DNA of 64,000 nucleotides. It comes from Pseudomonadota bacterium (GTDB taxonomy: Bacteria; Pseudomonadota; Gammaproteobacteria; Xanthomonadales; Xanthomonadaceae). The DNA lies in the NCBI GenBank assembly GCA_023388355.1, contig JAEWGI010000029.1, forward strand, positions 1-64,000, read 5' to 3'. The notes below the pieces were generated by a model. It was given only the letters and a program-made list of their open reading frames with translations, was not told the DNA's origin and did no database searches. Of the stretch, positions 38,461 through 47,613 are shown piece after piece (position 1 is the first letter of the stretch; every line of letters starts with the position of its first letter). The position numbers and the translations under genes were made by a program.

Positions 38461-38766
38461 ATGAGCAGCATCGGTTCCACGCCTCCAGGCCTGAACACCA
38501 CCGGATTGGATCCGGGGGCCGGGCAGGTTTCGCTCGACGACGCCCGCCAGCAGGGCCTGCTGCGCGCCGATGGCGCAGTCGCGGAGCCGACCGACGCGCC
38601 CGCCCCGCTGCTGGATCCGGGCGAGGCGCTGCTGAACCGGTCGGCCTGGGACAATGCCGGTACCCGCATGCTGCCGCGCGACGAGGCGTTCAGCGCGCGC
38701 CTGGCCGGCCTCGACCACGCCGAGGCCGCGAACGCCGCCGCCGAGGGCATCCTCGCCGCGCTCTGA
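38461..38766 (+). CDS. Small hypothetical protein upstream of the gene at 38784
   Basis: About 101 residues from MSSIGSTPPGLNTTGLDPGA, rich in Ala, Pro and Asp and without membrane segments or a signal peptide. The C-terminal 40 residues are helical (AFSARLAGLDHAEAANAAAEGILAAL). No family is recognised. An upstream ATG at 38395 would add 22 residues. No strong ribosome site is seen, so expression is not certain. It is divergent from sctU and might be a secretion-related small protein, but nothing in the sequence shows this. Confidence 0.45.
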   Translation: MSSIGSTPPGLNTTGLDPGAGQVSLDDARQQGLLRADGAVAEPTDAPAPLLDPGEALLNRSAWDNAGTRMLPRDEAFSARLAGLDHAEAANAAAEGILAAL

Positions 38767-38783
38767 CCGGCCTGTACGGGCCG

Positions 38784-39539
38784 ATGCGCCGCAATCCTCC
38801 CCGACCGCGCACGACCGTCGCCGCGGCCGATAATGGGCGCCCCGCCGCTGCCGCCGCGCCGATGCCCGCTTCCACCGCCACCGCCGAACAGCTGCGCGAT
38901 GCCGCCGGCCGCCTGGTCGACGCGCTGGCCGCGCACGAGGATCCCGAATACCGGCTGGCGGTGCTCAAGCGCCTGTCGCGGCGCCTGGGCGAAGACGGCT
39001 ACCCGATGTTCCTGCGCCTGCTGGCGGTGGTGGCCGAAAGCGATGGCGACGACGCCAGGCGCCTGCTCGCCGACACCGTCGCCGTGGCCCTGCGCCGCGC
39101 CGACCTGCCAGGCGGCGCGCTCAGCTCCTGGGGCGCGACCCGGCTGCCGGACGTCACCGGGATGCCGGTGGGCGCGCTGTCGGGCCAGTTCTTCGGCGCC
39201 TCGCCGCGGCGCATGCTCGGCCCGGTGGAATACCTGCTGGTCTGGCACCTGCAGCGCACCCAGCGCACGGCGCTGGGCGCGGACACCTTCCGCCGCCAGC
39301 TGGCGCTGCTGGTCGACCTGCTCAACCGCAGCCCCGAGGCGCGGCGGCTGTACCCGCAGAAGCTGGCCGCCGACGCCCAGAACGAGCTCGAGGGCGCCTA
39401 TACCCGCGCCACCCGGGCGCGGATGGCCGCGATCGCCGCCGCCTGGCAGGCCGGCCGCAGCCCGGACGAAGTCGCCCAGGCCGCGCTCGACGCCGCCCAC
39501 GCCGACCATCCGCCCGGCTGGGTGGTGCGCGACCTGTAG
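38784..39539 (+). CDS. Hypothetical helical protein
   Basis: 251 residues from the ATG at 38784; an ATG at 38862 (MPASTATAEQLRDAAGRLVD) gives 225 and removes a low-complexity Arg/Ala lead, so it may be the real start. The conserved-looking part is LAAHEDPEYRLAVLKRLSRRLGEDGYPMFLRLLAVVAESDGDDARR. It then has VGALSGQFFGASPRRMLGPVEYLLVWHLQR and a helical C-terminus. It is soluble and has no catalytic motif that I recognise. It runs 17 bp after the small protein above, possibly as an operon. Function is unknown. Confidence 0.7.
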   Translation: MRRNPPRPRTTVAAADNGRPAAAAAPMPASTATAEQLRDAAGRLVDALAAHEDPEYRLAVLKRLSRRLGEDGYPMFLRLLAVVAESDGDDARRLLADTVAVALRRADLPGGALSSWGATRLPDVTGMPVGALSGQFFGASPRRMLGPVEYLLVWHLQRTQRTALGADTFRRQLALLVDLLNRSPEARRLYPQKLAADAQNELEGAYTRATRARMAAIAAAWQAGRSPDEVAQAALDAAHADHPPGWVVRDL

Positions 39540-39643
39540 CCGCAGCCCGATCCCGACGCCGGCCACGGTTCGCGCCGCGCGCGGTTGCCGGCCGCGGCCG
39601 CGGTCGCCAAGATGGCCCCGGAACCGTGGGGGAGTCACGATCG

Positions 39644-40573
39644 ATGGTGAAACGCGCGATCGTCCTGTCCGGCGTCCTGCTTGCCGCCGCCGCGCTGGCC
39701 GTCCTGGCCGGCTGCGGCCAAGGCCAGGACGCCGTCGAACCGGGCGCGGCCGAGCCGCCCACGCCGGGCGAGACCGTGCGCCTGCTGACCGCGCACCTGG
39801 CCGACGGCGACCTGGTGGCCTTCACCCGCGACGCAGTGACGCCGCAGGTCCACGCCGGCCTGGAGCAGGCCTGGAGCGAAGGCCGCACCCGCTGGCCGCT
39901 CGACCAGCTGCCCTTCGCCACGCACCTGCCGCGGGCGATGGCGGCGCTGTCGGCGCCCGACGCCGAGCGCAGCCTGATGCAGGGCTTCGACCGCCAGCTC
40001 GCCAACGCCAGCCTGGCCTCGGCCGCGGAATTCCTCACCGTCTTCACCGTGCAGTTCATCGCCCAGCAGGGCGACTTCAGCGTCTCCGAGCGCGAGCACT
40101 ACCCGCAGCTGGTGCAGGCCCTTGGCAACTGGGCCGCACAGGCGCCGATCGGCGACCGCGCGCGCGCGCAGGCCGCGATCGCGGCCATGGCCGGGGCGGC
40201 GCGCGAAGCGAAGCTGGACAGCGATGCCGCGTTTGCCGAGGCGGGAATGGAACAGGGCCTGCAGCGCATGTCGCGCGTACTGGCCACCGCCAGGCAGGTG
40301 CTGTCGGACTACGGCCTGGACCTCGCCGCCGATCTGCGCGCGATGGACGTGCAGCTGCAGTCCCAGACCGGCGACCTCGCCCGGGTGCGCCTGCAGTACA
40401 GCCTGGCCGGCACCCCGATCGACACCGTGGTCAACATGGAGCGGCGCGACGGGCGCTGGTACGTCAGCGATTTCCTGCGGCATGCGGAGGATGCGGTTGC
40501 GTCGCAGGCGATGCCGGCGGTGCCGGGAGGCGAGGGTGCGGACAACACCATCCCCTCCCAACCCTCCCCTTGA
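39644..40573 (+). CDS. Lipoprotein of unknown function
   Basis: The start at 39644 (MVKRAIVLSGVLLAAAALAV) has GGGGGAG about 9 nt upstream; 309 residues. The lipobox VLAGC marks cleavage and lipidation, with Gly at +2, which favours outer-membrane sorting. The mature part has a helical first half (PGETVRLLTAHLADGDLVAF) and a C-terminal domain of strands ending WYVSDFLRHAEDA. The last 11 residues and the stop are encoded by the first copy of the 36-bp tandem repeat, so repeat expansion has rewritten the tail. No family is named with confidence. Confidence 0.8.
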   Translation: MVKRAIVLSGVLLAAAALAVLAGCGQGQDAVEPGAAEPPTPGETVRLLTAHLADGDLVAFTRDAVTPQVHAGLEQAWSEGRTRWPLDQLPFATHLPRAMAALSAPDAERSLMQGFDRQLANASLASAAEFLTVFTVQFIAQQGDFSVSEREHYPQLVQALGNWAAQAPIGDRARAQAAIAAMAGAAREAKLDSDAAFAEAGMEQGLQRMSRVLATARQVLSDYGLDLAADLRAMDVQLQSQTGDLARVRLQYSLAGTPIDTVVNMERRDGRWYVSDFLRHAEDAVASQAMPAVPGGEGADNTIPSQPSP

Positions 40574-40690
40574 AGGGGAGGGCTACCCCGCTCTGCTCCC
40601 TCCCCTTCAAGGGGAGGGCTACCCCGCTCTGCTCCCTCCCCTTCAAGGGGAGGGCTACCCCGCTCTGCTCCCTCCCCTTCAAGGGGAGGG
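40562..40690. repeat. 36-bp tandem repeat, four palindromic copies
   Basis: Four palindromes CCCTCCCCTTNAAGGGGAGGG (40562-40582, then each 36 bp, last 40670-40690) alternate with the spacer CTACCCCGCTCTGCT. The unit is 36 bp, three copies identical and one with TTGAA for TTCAA. A fifth, degenerate copy lies at about 40843-40860. It sits between a convergent lipoprotein gene and a TauE gene. Spacers are identical, so this is a minisatellite and not a CRISPR array. The rest of the gap to 40870 holds related C/G blocks. Confidence 0.9.
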
Positions 40691-40870
40691 CCGGGGTGGG
40701 GATGGTGTTCAGTGCGCAGAGCGCTCGACTGCCTGTTCCCGCCAGGCAAGAACCATCCCCTCCCAACCCGTCCGGCCCGGCACAGCGTGCCGGGCGTTCG
40801 GTCGGCCCGGGCGGCAGTGCCGCCCAAGCGGGCCGCCCTCACCCCCTTGAAGGGGAGGGCTTCCAGCACC

Positions 40871-41665
40871 TCACAGCAGCACGCTGATCCCCACCAGCAC
40901 CATGAACCCGGCGAACACGCGCTTGAGCGCGGCACCGCTGATCGCGTGCGCCAGGCGGGTGCCCAGCGGGGCGGCCAGCACCGAGGCCACCGCGATGCCG
41001 ATCGCCGCCGGCAGGTAGACGTAGCCCACCGCGTGCGCCGGCAGCACCCCAGCCGGCGCGTGCAGCGCGTAGCCGGTGGCGCTGGCCAGCCCGATGAAGA
41101 TGCCGCAGGCCGAGGACGTGCCCACCGCGCGCACCGGCACCACGCCGCGCCAGACCAGCAGCGGCACGGTCATGCTGCCGCCGCCGATCCCGACCACCGC
41201 CGAGACCGCGCCGATGCCGCCGCCGGCGGCCACCATCGGCCAGCCGGTCGGCACCGTCCCGTCGTGCGCCGCGCCGCCGCGGCGGCCCCCGAACATCATC
41301 TGCGCCGCGACCAGGAAGCAGTACAGCGCCACGCACCAGCGCAGCACCTGGCCCTGCAGTTCGACGGCAAGCAGGCTGCCCAGCCAGCCGCCCAGCATCA
41401 GCCCCGGCACCATCCACGCCACCGTCGGCCACAGCACGCTGCCGCGACGATGGTGGGCGCGGGCGGAGGACGAGGCGGTGAGGACGATGCTCGCCAGCGA
41501 ACTGGCCAGCGCCGCGTGCATCGCCGCCTCGGCCGGGATGCCGTAGACCGGCAGCAGCCACACCAGCGCGCCGATCAGCACCAGCCCGCCGCCGATGCCC
41601 AGCAGCCCGGCCAGCACGCCCGCGACCACGCCCAGCAGCGGGAACACCCACCAGCCCTCGATCAT
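40871..41665 (-). CDS. TauE/SafE-family sulfite/anion exporter
   Basis: From MIEGWWVFPLLGVVAGVLAG at 41665, 264 residues; an ATG at 41692 adds nine. About eight membrane helices in two halves each hold the family motif: GLLGIGGGLVLIGALVWLLP near the start and VVGIGGGSMTVPLLVW in the second half. TSUP-type proteins move sulfite, sulfoacetate or other organic anions out of, or into, the cell. No sulfur metabolism genes are nearby, so the substrate is not known. It is divergent from the transglycosylase gene and convergent to the lipoprotein gene. Confidence 0.9.
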   Translation of the reverse strand: MIEGWWVFPLLGVVAGVLAGLLGIGGGLVLIGALVWLLPVYGIPAEAAMHAALASSLASIVLTASSSARAHHRRGSVLWPTVAWMVPGLMLGGWLGSLLAVELQGQVLRWCVALYCFLVAAQMMFGGRRGGAAHDGTVPTGWPMVAAGGGIGAVSAVVGIGGGSMTVPLLVWRGVVPVRAVGTSSACGIFIGLASATGYALHAPAGVLPAHAVGYVYLPAAIGIAVASVLAAPLGTRLAHAISGAALKRVFAGFMVLVGISVLL

Positions 41666-41732
41666 GTCCGCGCCCCGGCGCGCGTGCCGCACTCTGAAAG
41701 GATGTTCATCGGCGTCTGGCTATAGTCGGCGG

Positions 41733-43676
41733 ATGTCGAAACGGCTGACCATCCTACTCGCTGCCCTGGCCCTGCTGGCCCTCCCGGCCGCGCACGCGCA
41801 GGACGAAACCGCGCTGCGCCTGGCCATCGAAGCCGCCGAGCGCGGCCTGCCCGCGCCCGCGCTGGCGCCGTCGCACCCGGCCCGGGCCTGGGTCGAGATG
41901 GCCGGCCTGCGGCGCAACATCGACACCCTGTCCGGCGCGCAGGCGCAGGCCTTCCTGTCCCGGCACGAGGGCAAGCCGGTGGCCGGGGTATTCCGCGAGG
42001 CGTGGCTGCGCGCCCTGCTCAAGCGCGAGGACTGGGCCGGACTGCGCGCGGCATGGTCGCCCTCGATCACCAGCACCGCCCTGCGCTGCGCCGAACTCCA
42101 GGCGCGCCAGCGCACCGGCGCCATGGACGCGCAGTGGACGCGCGAGGCGCAGGCGATCTGGCGCAGCAGCGGCAAATCGCTGCCGAACGAATGCGATCCG
42201 GTCTTCGCCGCGCTCGACGCCGCCGGTGGCCTCGACGACGCGCTGCGCTGGGAGCGCCTGGAACTGGCCGCCGCCGAATGGCAGCCGGCGGTGATGCGCG
42301 CCGCCGCGCGCGGCCTGCCCGCCGACCAGCTCGCGCTCGCCACCGACTACGCCGCCTTCGTGCAGGCGCCGCACGACCGCGCGCTGAACTGGCCAAAGAC
42401 AGCGCGCAGCCGCCTGGTCGCCTCGCACGGGCTGGCGAAGTTCGGCAAGGACGATCCGCTCGCCGCCGAGGCGCGCCTGCCCGCGCTGGCAGCGGCGCTC
42501 GAGTTCACCGAAGAAGACCGCGGCCGCGTGCTCTACCAGGCCGCGCTGTGGACGGTCGCCTCCTACCTGCCCGATTCGGCGCGGCTGCTGGGGCAGGTGC
42601 CCGACAGCGCCTACGACGAACGCCTGCACGAGTGGCGCGTGCGCGAAGCGCTGTCGCGCTCGGACTGGAAGGCGGCGCTGGCTGCGCTGCGCAGGATGGG
42701 GCCGGAGCAGCGCGGCAACTCGCGCTGGCAGTGGTTCGAGGCGCGCATGCTCGAACTCACCGGCGACCGCGCCGGTGCGCAGGCCATGTTCGCGCAGGCG
42801 GCGGCGCATTCCGACTTCCACGGCTTCCTCGCCGCCGACCGCCTCGACCGGCCCTACGCGCTGTGCCCGTGGATGCCCGACTGGAGCGAGGCGGAGAAGG
42901 CCGCGGTCGCCGCCGACCCGGCGCTGGTGCGGGCGATGGCGCTGTACCGCGCCGACCGCGCCGGCTGGGCGGTGCGCGAGTGGAACGACGCACTCTCCCG
43001 CTTCGACGACGCGCAGCGACGCATCGCAGTGCAGGTCGCGCAGGACCACGGCTGGTTCGACCGCGCCGTATTCAACCTTCGCAAGGCGCCGGGCGAAAGC
43101 CGGCTGTACACGCTGCGCTTCCCGATCCACCACGCCGACATCATCCAGCGCGAAGCGAGGAAGAACGGCCTCGACCCGGCCTGGGTGGCCGCCGAGATCC
43201 GCGCCGAGAGCACCTTCAACCCGAACGCACGCTCGCCCGCCGGCGCGCGCGGCCTGATGCAGGTGATGCCCAACACCGGCGCCGCGGTTTCGCGCCGCCT
43301 GGGCCTGCCCTGGAACGGCCCCCAGGGCCTGTACGATCCGGAGACCAGCATCATCCTGGGCACCGCCTACCTGCGCGAGAAGGAAGCGATGTACGGCAAG
43401 CCCTACGTCGCCATCGCCGCCTACAACGCCGGGCCCACGCCCACCTCGCGCTGGCTGGCGCAGCGTGGGCCGATGGATCCGGACCTGTGGATCGAGACCA
43501 TCAGCTACCGTGAAACGCGCGAATACGTGGCCCGCATCCTCGCCTTCAGCGTGCTCTACGACTGGCGCATGTACGGCAAGGCCACCCCGGTCACCGAACG
43601 CATGCGCGGCGGCACCGGCGCACCGCGCAAGGCTTTTGCCTGCCCTGCACCGGAAGCACCGGCAGCAGACGCCTAG
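41733..43676 (+). CDS. slt: Soluble lytic murein transglycosylase (Slt70 type)
   Basis: 647 residues from MSKRLTILLAALALLALPAA at 41733, with a signal peptide ending at AHAQ. About 450 residues of alpha-superhelical U- and L-domains come first, then the lysozyme-like domain. The catalytic Glu is E492 in AEIRAESTFNPNARSPAGARG. Then follow LMQVMP, LGTAYL and IAAYNAGPTP of the Slt family. It cleaves peptidoglycan between MurNAc and GlcNAc with formation of anhydro-muropeptides, in the periplasm. Length matches Slt70. TATAGT 7 bp upstream suggests a promoter very near the start. It is monocistronic. Confidence 0.93.
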   Translation: MSKRLTILLAALALLALPAAHAQDETALRLAIEAAERGLPAPALAPSHPARAWVEMAGLRRNIDTLSGAQAQAFLSRHEGKPVAGVFREAWLRALLKREDWAGLRAAWSPSITSTALRCAELQARQRTGAMDAQWTREAQAIWRSSGKSLPNECDPVFAALDAAGGLDDALRWERLELAAAEWQPAVMRAAARGLPADQLALATDYAAFVQAPHDRALNWPKTARSRLVASHGLAKFGKDDPLAAEARLPALAAALEFTEEDRGRVLYQAALWTVASYLPDSARLLGQVPDSAYDERLHEWRVREALSRSDWKAALAALRRMGPEQRGNSRWQWFEARMLELTGDRAGAQAMFAQAAAHSDFHGFLAADRLDRPYALCPWMPDWSEAEKAAVAADPALVRAMALYRADRAGWAVREWNDALSRFDDAQRRIAVQVAQDHGWFDRAVFNLRKAPGESRLYTLRFPIHHADIIQREARKNGLDPAWVAAEIRAESTFNPNARSPAGARGLMQVMPNTGAAVSRRLGLPWNGPQGLYDPETSIILGTAYLREKEAMYGKPYVAIAAYNAGPTPTSRWLAQRGPMDPDLWIETISYRETREYVARILAFSVLYDWRMYGKATPVTERMRGGTGAPRKAFACPAPEAPAADA

Positions 43677-44223
43677 CTCCCTCCCCGCTTGCGGGGAAGG
43701 GGCGGAAGGCTTCCGCTCCGGTCCGATTTGCTCCCTCCCCCGCCTGCGGGGGGTGAGGATGGTCCGTTTGCGCGGCACTGCCGCGCGGACCATCCGAACG
43801 CCCGGCGCGCTGCGCCGGGCCGGACGGGTTGGGGTGGGGGGCCAACGGTCGCCGCGCCCCATCCCAGCCCCATAGGTTGGGGTGAGCAAAGCGAACCCCA
43901 ACACCGCCCGCCTCCGACGCACGACCGTTCCCTCCCCGCTTTCGGGCCATTGCACCCTTCAGGGATTGAGGGATGGAGTGGGGGTCACAGCCCGCCGCGA
44001 CATTTCCGCGCACCGTCGGCGCGCGCCCCCATCCCGGCCTTCCCCCGCAAGCGGGGGAAGGGGCGAAGCCCCCGCTCCGGTCCGATCTGCTCCCTCCCCC
44101 GCCTGCGGGGGTGAGGATGGTCCGTTTGCGCGGCACTGCCGCGCGGACCATCCGAACGCCCCGCAGGCGGGGGAAGGGGCCAAGAGCGAAGAGCGAAGAG
44201 CAAGGAGCAGGCATCATAGGCAC
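43677..44223. repeat. Repeat-dense intergenic region between slt and cca
   Basis: 547 bp with no credible gene. Repeats include C/G hairpins at 43679 and 44040, and a direct repeat of about 88 bp at about 43715-43802 and 44071-44160, almost identical, with CCGCGCGGACCATCCG at its end. A perfect 8-bp hairpin, GTTGGGGT...ACCCCAAC, is at 43876-43902. Its 32-bp block (43871-43902) recurs exactly at 46119-46150. The cca promoter must lie in the last 60 bp (AAGAGCGAAGAGCGAAGAGC). Confidence 0.75.
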
Positions 44224-45471
44224 ATGAAAACCTACCTCGTCGGCGGCGCGGTGCGCGACCGGTTGCTGGGCCTGCCGCCCGGCGACCGCGACTGGGTGGT
44301 CGTGGGCGAAACCCCGGAGTCGATGCTTGCCGCCGGCTTCCGCCCGGTCGGGCGCGATTTCCCCGTGTTCCTGCACCCCGACTCGGCCGAAGAACACGCG
44401 CTTGCCCGCACCGAGCGCAAGAGCGCGCCCGGGCACCGCGGCTTCGTGGTCCACGCCGATCCATCGGTCACGCTCGAACAGGACCTGGAACGCCGCGATT
44501 TCACCATCAACGCCATCGCCCAGGACGAGGCCGGCAACCTCGTCGATCCCTTCGGCGGCGCGCGCGACATCGAAGCGCGCCTGCTGCGCCACGTCGGCCC
44601 CGCCTTCGCCGAAGACCCGCTGCGGGTGCTGCGCGCGGCCCGCTTCATGGCGCGCCTCGCGCCGCTGGGCTTCAGCGTCGCACCGGAGACGATGGCGCTG
44701 ATGCGGCAGATGGCCGACGGCGGCGAACTCGACACCCTGGTCGCCGAACGCGTCTGGCAGGAGCTGTGCAAGGCACTGGCGGCGAAGCAGCCCTCGGCCT
44801 TCCTGCGCACCCTGCGCGAGGCCGGCGCCCTGCGCGCGGTGCTGCCCGAAGTCGACGCGCTCTACGGCGTGCCGCAGCGCGCCGAATACCATCCCGAGGT
44901 CGACACCGGCACCCACCAGGAACTGGTCAGCGACATGGCCGCGACGCTGGCGCCCGGCGACACCGTGGTCGGCTTCGCCGCCCTCACCCACGACCTGGGC
45001 AAGGCGCTCACCCCCGCCCACGAACTGCCGCGCCACGTCGGCCACGAACAGGCCGGCATCGCGCCCCTGCGCGCCCTGTGCGAACGGCTCAAGGTGCCGC
45101 TGGAGCACCGCGACCTGGCCCTCATCGCCTGCCGCGAACACCTCAACGTGCACCGCCTGCGCGAACTGCGCGACAAGACCGTGCACGACCTGCTGCAGCG
45201 CTGCGACGCGTTCCGCAAACCCGCCCGCATCGCGAAGCTGGCCCTGGTCTGCGAAGCCGACAAGCGCGGCCGCGCGGGCCTGGAAGACCAGCCCTACCCG
45301 CAGGGCCCCGAACTGCAGCGCCTGCATGCCGCCGCGCTGGCGGTGAACGCACGCGACATCGTCCGCGAAGGCATGGACGGCCCGCAGATCGGCGAAGCGC
45401 TGCGCAAGGCCCGCATCCAGGCCATCCATGCGGCTCGCGAGGCCGCGCGCAGCGACATTCCCGACGCCTGA
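44224..45471 (+). CDS. cca: CCA-adding tRNA nucleotidyltransferase (multifunctional)
   Basis: A 415-residue class II CCA enzyme that adds or repairs the 3' CCA of tRNA. The N-terminus [23 protein letters not shown] carries the GG(A/S)VRD motif and the catalytic acids. Then come [21 protein letters not shown] and [16 protein letters not shown]. The HD domain [10 protein letters not shown], with [10 protein letters not shown], gives the phosphodiesterase/phosphatase activities of the long multifunctional type. The ATG at 44224 fits the conserved N-terminus; longer frames extend into repeats. Length fits E. coli Cca (412). Confidence 0.95.
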   Translation: MKTYLVGGAVRDRLLGLPPGDRDWVVVGETPESMLAAGFRPVGRDFPVFLHPDSAEEHALARTERKSAPGHRGFVVHADPSVTLEQDLERRDFTINAIAQDEAGNLVDPFGGARDIEARLLRHVGPAFAEDPLRVLRAARFMARLAPLGFSVAPETMALMRQMADGGELDTLVAERVWQELCKALAAKQPSAFLRTLREAGALRAVLPEVDALYGVPQRAEYHPEVDTGTHQELVSDMAATLAPGDTVVGFAALTHDLGKALTPAHELPRHVGHEQAGIAPLRALCERLKVPLEHRDLALIACREHLNVHRLRELRDKTVHDLLQRCDAFRKPARIAKLALVCEADKRGRAGLEDQPYPQGPELQRLHAAALAVNARDIVREGMDGPQIGEALRKARIQAIHAAREAARSDIPDA

Positions 45472-45501
45472 GGCGCTGCCAGCCGGCGCGCCCGAACGAA
45501 G

Positions 45502-45927
45502 TCAGCCGTCGACCGGCACGCCGACACCGTCGGACGCATACCGCGCCAGACGCTCTTCAAGCGTGCCGGCATGCAGTTCGAACAGATGGTTGTCGAAGTC
45601 ATGGAAGTACAGCGACTGCCCTTCGCCCTCGACGCGGGGACGCGGCGGACGGATCTCCACCCCGAGCGCCTCCAGCCGCGCCCGGTACAGCGGCAGCTCG
45701 GACTCGTCCACCGCGAAGGCCACATGCTGGTACGAGCGCTCCGCTGGCGGCTCGCCCTCCATCGCGGCCAGCCAGACGCCACCGAGCACGAAGAACTTCT
45801 CGCGCGACAGCGAGAACTCGCGCCCGGCGCTGTCGTACACCTCTCGCGCGCCGAGCCCCTGGCACAGGAACGTGGCCATGCGATCAAGGTCGCGGACGAT
45901 GAACGTGATGTGGCTGATGCCCTTCAT
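45502..45927 (-). CDS. fosX: FosX-like fosfomycin hydrolase (VOC family)
   Basis: A 141-residue vicinal-oxygen-chelate protein, MKGISHITFIVRDLDRMATF. It follows the FosX pattern closely: AREVYDSAGREFSLSREKFF, then RSYQHVAF, RPRVEGEGQSLYFHDFDNHLFELHAGTLEERLARY (given here as known FosX blocks). Metal ligands are the His of SHIT, the His of YQHVAF and the Glu of LFELHAG. FosX hydrates the fosfomycin epoxide using Mn; FosA/FosB use thiols instead. It starts at 45927 and ends 30 bp before the convergent cca stop. Whether it gives resistance here is untested, since chromosomal homologues can have other epoxide substrates. Confidence 0.85.
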   Translation of the reverse strand: MKGISHITFIVRDLDRMATFLCQGLGAREVYDSAGREFSLSREKFFVLGGVWLAAMEGEPPAERSYQHVAFAVDESELPLYRARLEALGVEIRPPRPRVEGEGQSLYFHDFDNHLFELHAGTLEERLARYASDGVGVPVDG

Positions 45928-46344
45928 GGCCGCCACCGTACTCCAGACGCCACCACCTCCTCCAACCCACGACCAGTGTAGGTGCGGCTTCAGCCGCGAC
46001 TCACCCGGACTCCGGTCGTGCTCCGGCCCCCATCCCAACCCTTCCCCCGACGGGGGAAGGGCTAAAGCGAGGCGTCCGGCTCTGCTCCCTCTCCCGCTCG
46101 CGGAGAGGGCTGGAGTCGCATAGGTTGGGGTGAGCAAAGCGAACCCCAACGTCCGCCATGTGGGCTGGCGGGCCTGCGGCACGGGCCGGTGCCGGGTTCG
46201 CTTTGCTCACCCCAGCCTCTGCTGATTGCGGGTGGGCTGGGGTGGGAGCGGCTTCACCCGCGATCGGCATCAGCCCGCCCGATGCATCCATGGCGTCGGA
46301 TGGATCCATTCGCGGCTGAAGCCGCTCCCACAAAGATGGTCTTC
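45928..46344. repeat. Repeat-rich intergenic region between fosX and the topoisomerase gene
   Basis: No gene is seen. It holds a GGTGCGGCTTCAGCCGCGAC palindrome (45981-46000), a C/G hairpin (about 46045-46060), and the 46119-46150 copy of the 32-bp block found at 43871. A reversed fragment GGTTCGCTTTGCTCACC lies at 46196-46212. The 90-bp element 46242-46331 has inverted arms GTGGGAGCGGCTTCA and TGAAGCCGCTCCCAC. These are REP-type families, not genes. Confidence 0.7.
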
Positions 46345-47424
46345 TCAAGCACCGGACTTACTGCTCGCCCGCGACAGGAACCCCAGCAGCGCCGCCTCCC
46401 ACTGCCGCGGACCGCGTGCCCGCGCCGCGCGGCGGTGCAGGCTGCCGTCGCGCCAACCCGCAAACACGCGTGGGTCGATGTAGCTCTTGCGGCAGACCGC
46501 GGGCGTATTGCCAAGCAGCCCAGCGACGGCCGTGCAGACCTCGCGGCACACGCCCGCCGCGGCGGTGTCGGAGGTGTCCTCGTCGCAGGCGATCGCCGCC
46601 AGCTGCCGGAACGCCGCTTCCGTCGCGCCCCAGGTGCGGAAGTCCTTGGCGGTGAAGTCCTCGCCCATGCACTCGCGCAGGTAGTCGTTGACGTCGGACG
46701 AGTCCACCGCCACGAGCTCGCCATCCTCGTCGCGGTACTGGAACAGGCGCTGGCCGGGCAGTTCGTGCATCGCGCGCACCAGTCGCAGCAGCTGCGGATC
46801 CTGGATGCCGGCTTCGTGCACGCGCCCGCCCTTGCCCTTGAACTGCAGCCGCAGCTCCTTGCCCAGGAAGCGCGCATGGCGCGCGCGCAGCGTGGTCAGG
46901 CCGAACGAGCCGTTCTCGCGCGCATAGCTGTCGTTGCCCACGCGGATCAGGGTGCCGGCCATGATCGCGACCACGCCGGCCAGCACCTTTTCGCGGGGCA
47001 ATCCACGCAGCGACAGATCCGCGCGCACGCGGCGCCGCAGCTTCGGCAGCGCGCGTCCGAAGGCGACAATGCGGTCGAACTTGTTGGCATCGCGCAGCGG
47101 CCGCCAGTCGGGGTGGTAGCGGTACTGCTTGCGCCTGCGCGCATCGCGCCCGGTGGCCTGCAGGTGGCCCCGCGGCGAGACGCAGATCCATACGTCGCGA
47201 TAGGCCGGCGGAATGGCCAGCGAGCGGATGCGCTGCAGGGTCTCGTCGTCGCGCACCAGCGCACCGTCCGGATCGCGGTAGCAGAACCCGCGCCCGCGAC
47301 GCTCGCGGCGGATGCCCGGCGAAGTGTCGCCGACGTAGCGCAGCCCGGCCGCGATGGCGTCGCGTTCGGCCGGCGACAGCGCGCGGCGCGGGCGTCGGGA
47401 CGTGCGTGCAGGCGGGGTGGGCAT
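46345..47424 (-). CDS. DNA topoisomerase IB
   Basis: The start at 47424 (MPTPPARTSRRPRRALSPAE) gives 359 residues, a bacterial/poxvirus-type monomeric type IB enzyme that relaxes supercoils by nicking one strand. The N-terminal DNA-clamp domain holds RERRGRGFCYRDPDG and YRYHPDWRPLRDANKFDRI. The catalytic domain holds GTLIRVGNDSYARENGSFGLTTL (first active Arg), FKGKGG (Lys), EDFTAKDFRTW, and the nucleophile Y315 in RKSYIDPRVF. Bacterial type IB topoisomerases are scattered and not essential. It is monocistronic and flanked by repeat-rich sequence. Confidence 0.92.
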   Translation of the reverse strand: MPTPPARTSRRPRRALSPAERDAIAAGLRYVGDTSPGIRRERRGRGFCYRDPDGALVRDDETLQRIRSLAIPPAYRDVWICVSPRGHLQATGRDARRRKQYRYHPDWRPLRDANKFDRIVAFGRALPKLRRRVRADLSLRGLPREKVLAGVVAIMAGTLIRVGNDSYARENGSFGLTTLRARHARFLGKELRLQFKGKGGRVHEAGIQDPQLLRLVRAMHELPGQRLFQYRDEDGELVAVDSSDVNDYLRECMGEDFTAKDFRTWGATEAAFRQLAAIACDEDTSDTAAAGVCREVCTAVAGLLGNTPAVCRKSYIDPRVFAGWRDGSLHRRAARARGPRQWEAALLGFLSRASSKSGA

Positions 47425-47613
47425 GCGCGGAGTGTGGCCGGCCGCCGTGATGCACCGGTGAACCGGTCCGGTCTTGGTCCACGTGCGGGAAGCGGCTTCC
47501 GCCACGACCCGGCCGCATCCGACGCAAATGCTGCATCGAACCGTATCGGTCGCGGCCGGAGCCGCGTTCGTGAGGGCGGCCATGGCCACGGAGCCATGGT
47601 CGCCTCGGCGGCA

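Noticed and set aside
40562..40690. Regular 36-bp repeats looking like a CRISPR array
   Set aside because: The spacers are identical between copies and there are no cas genes; it is a tandem minisatellite.
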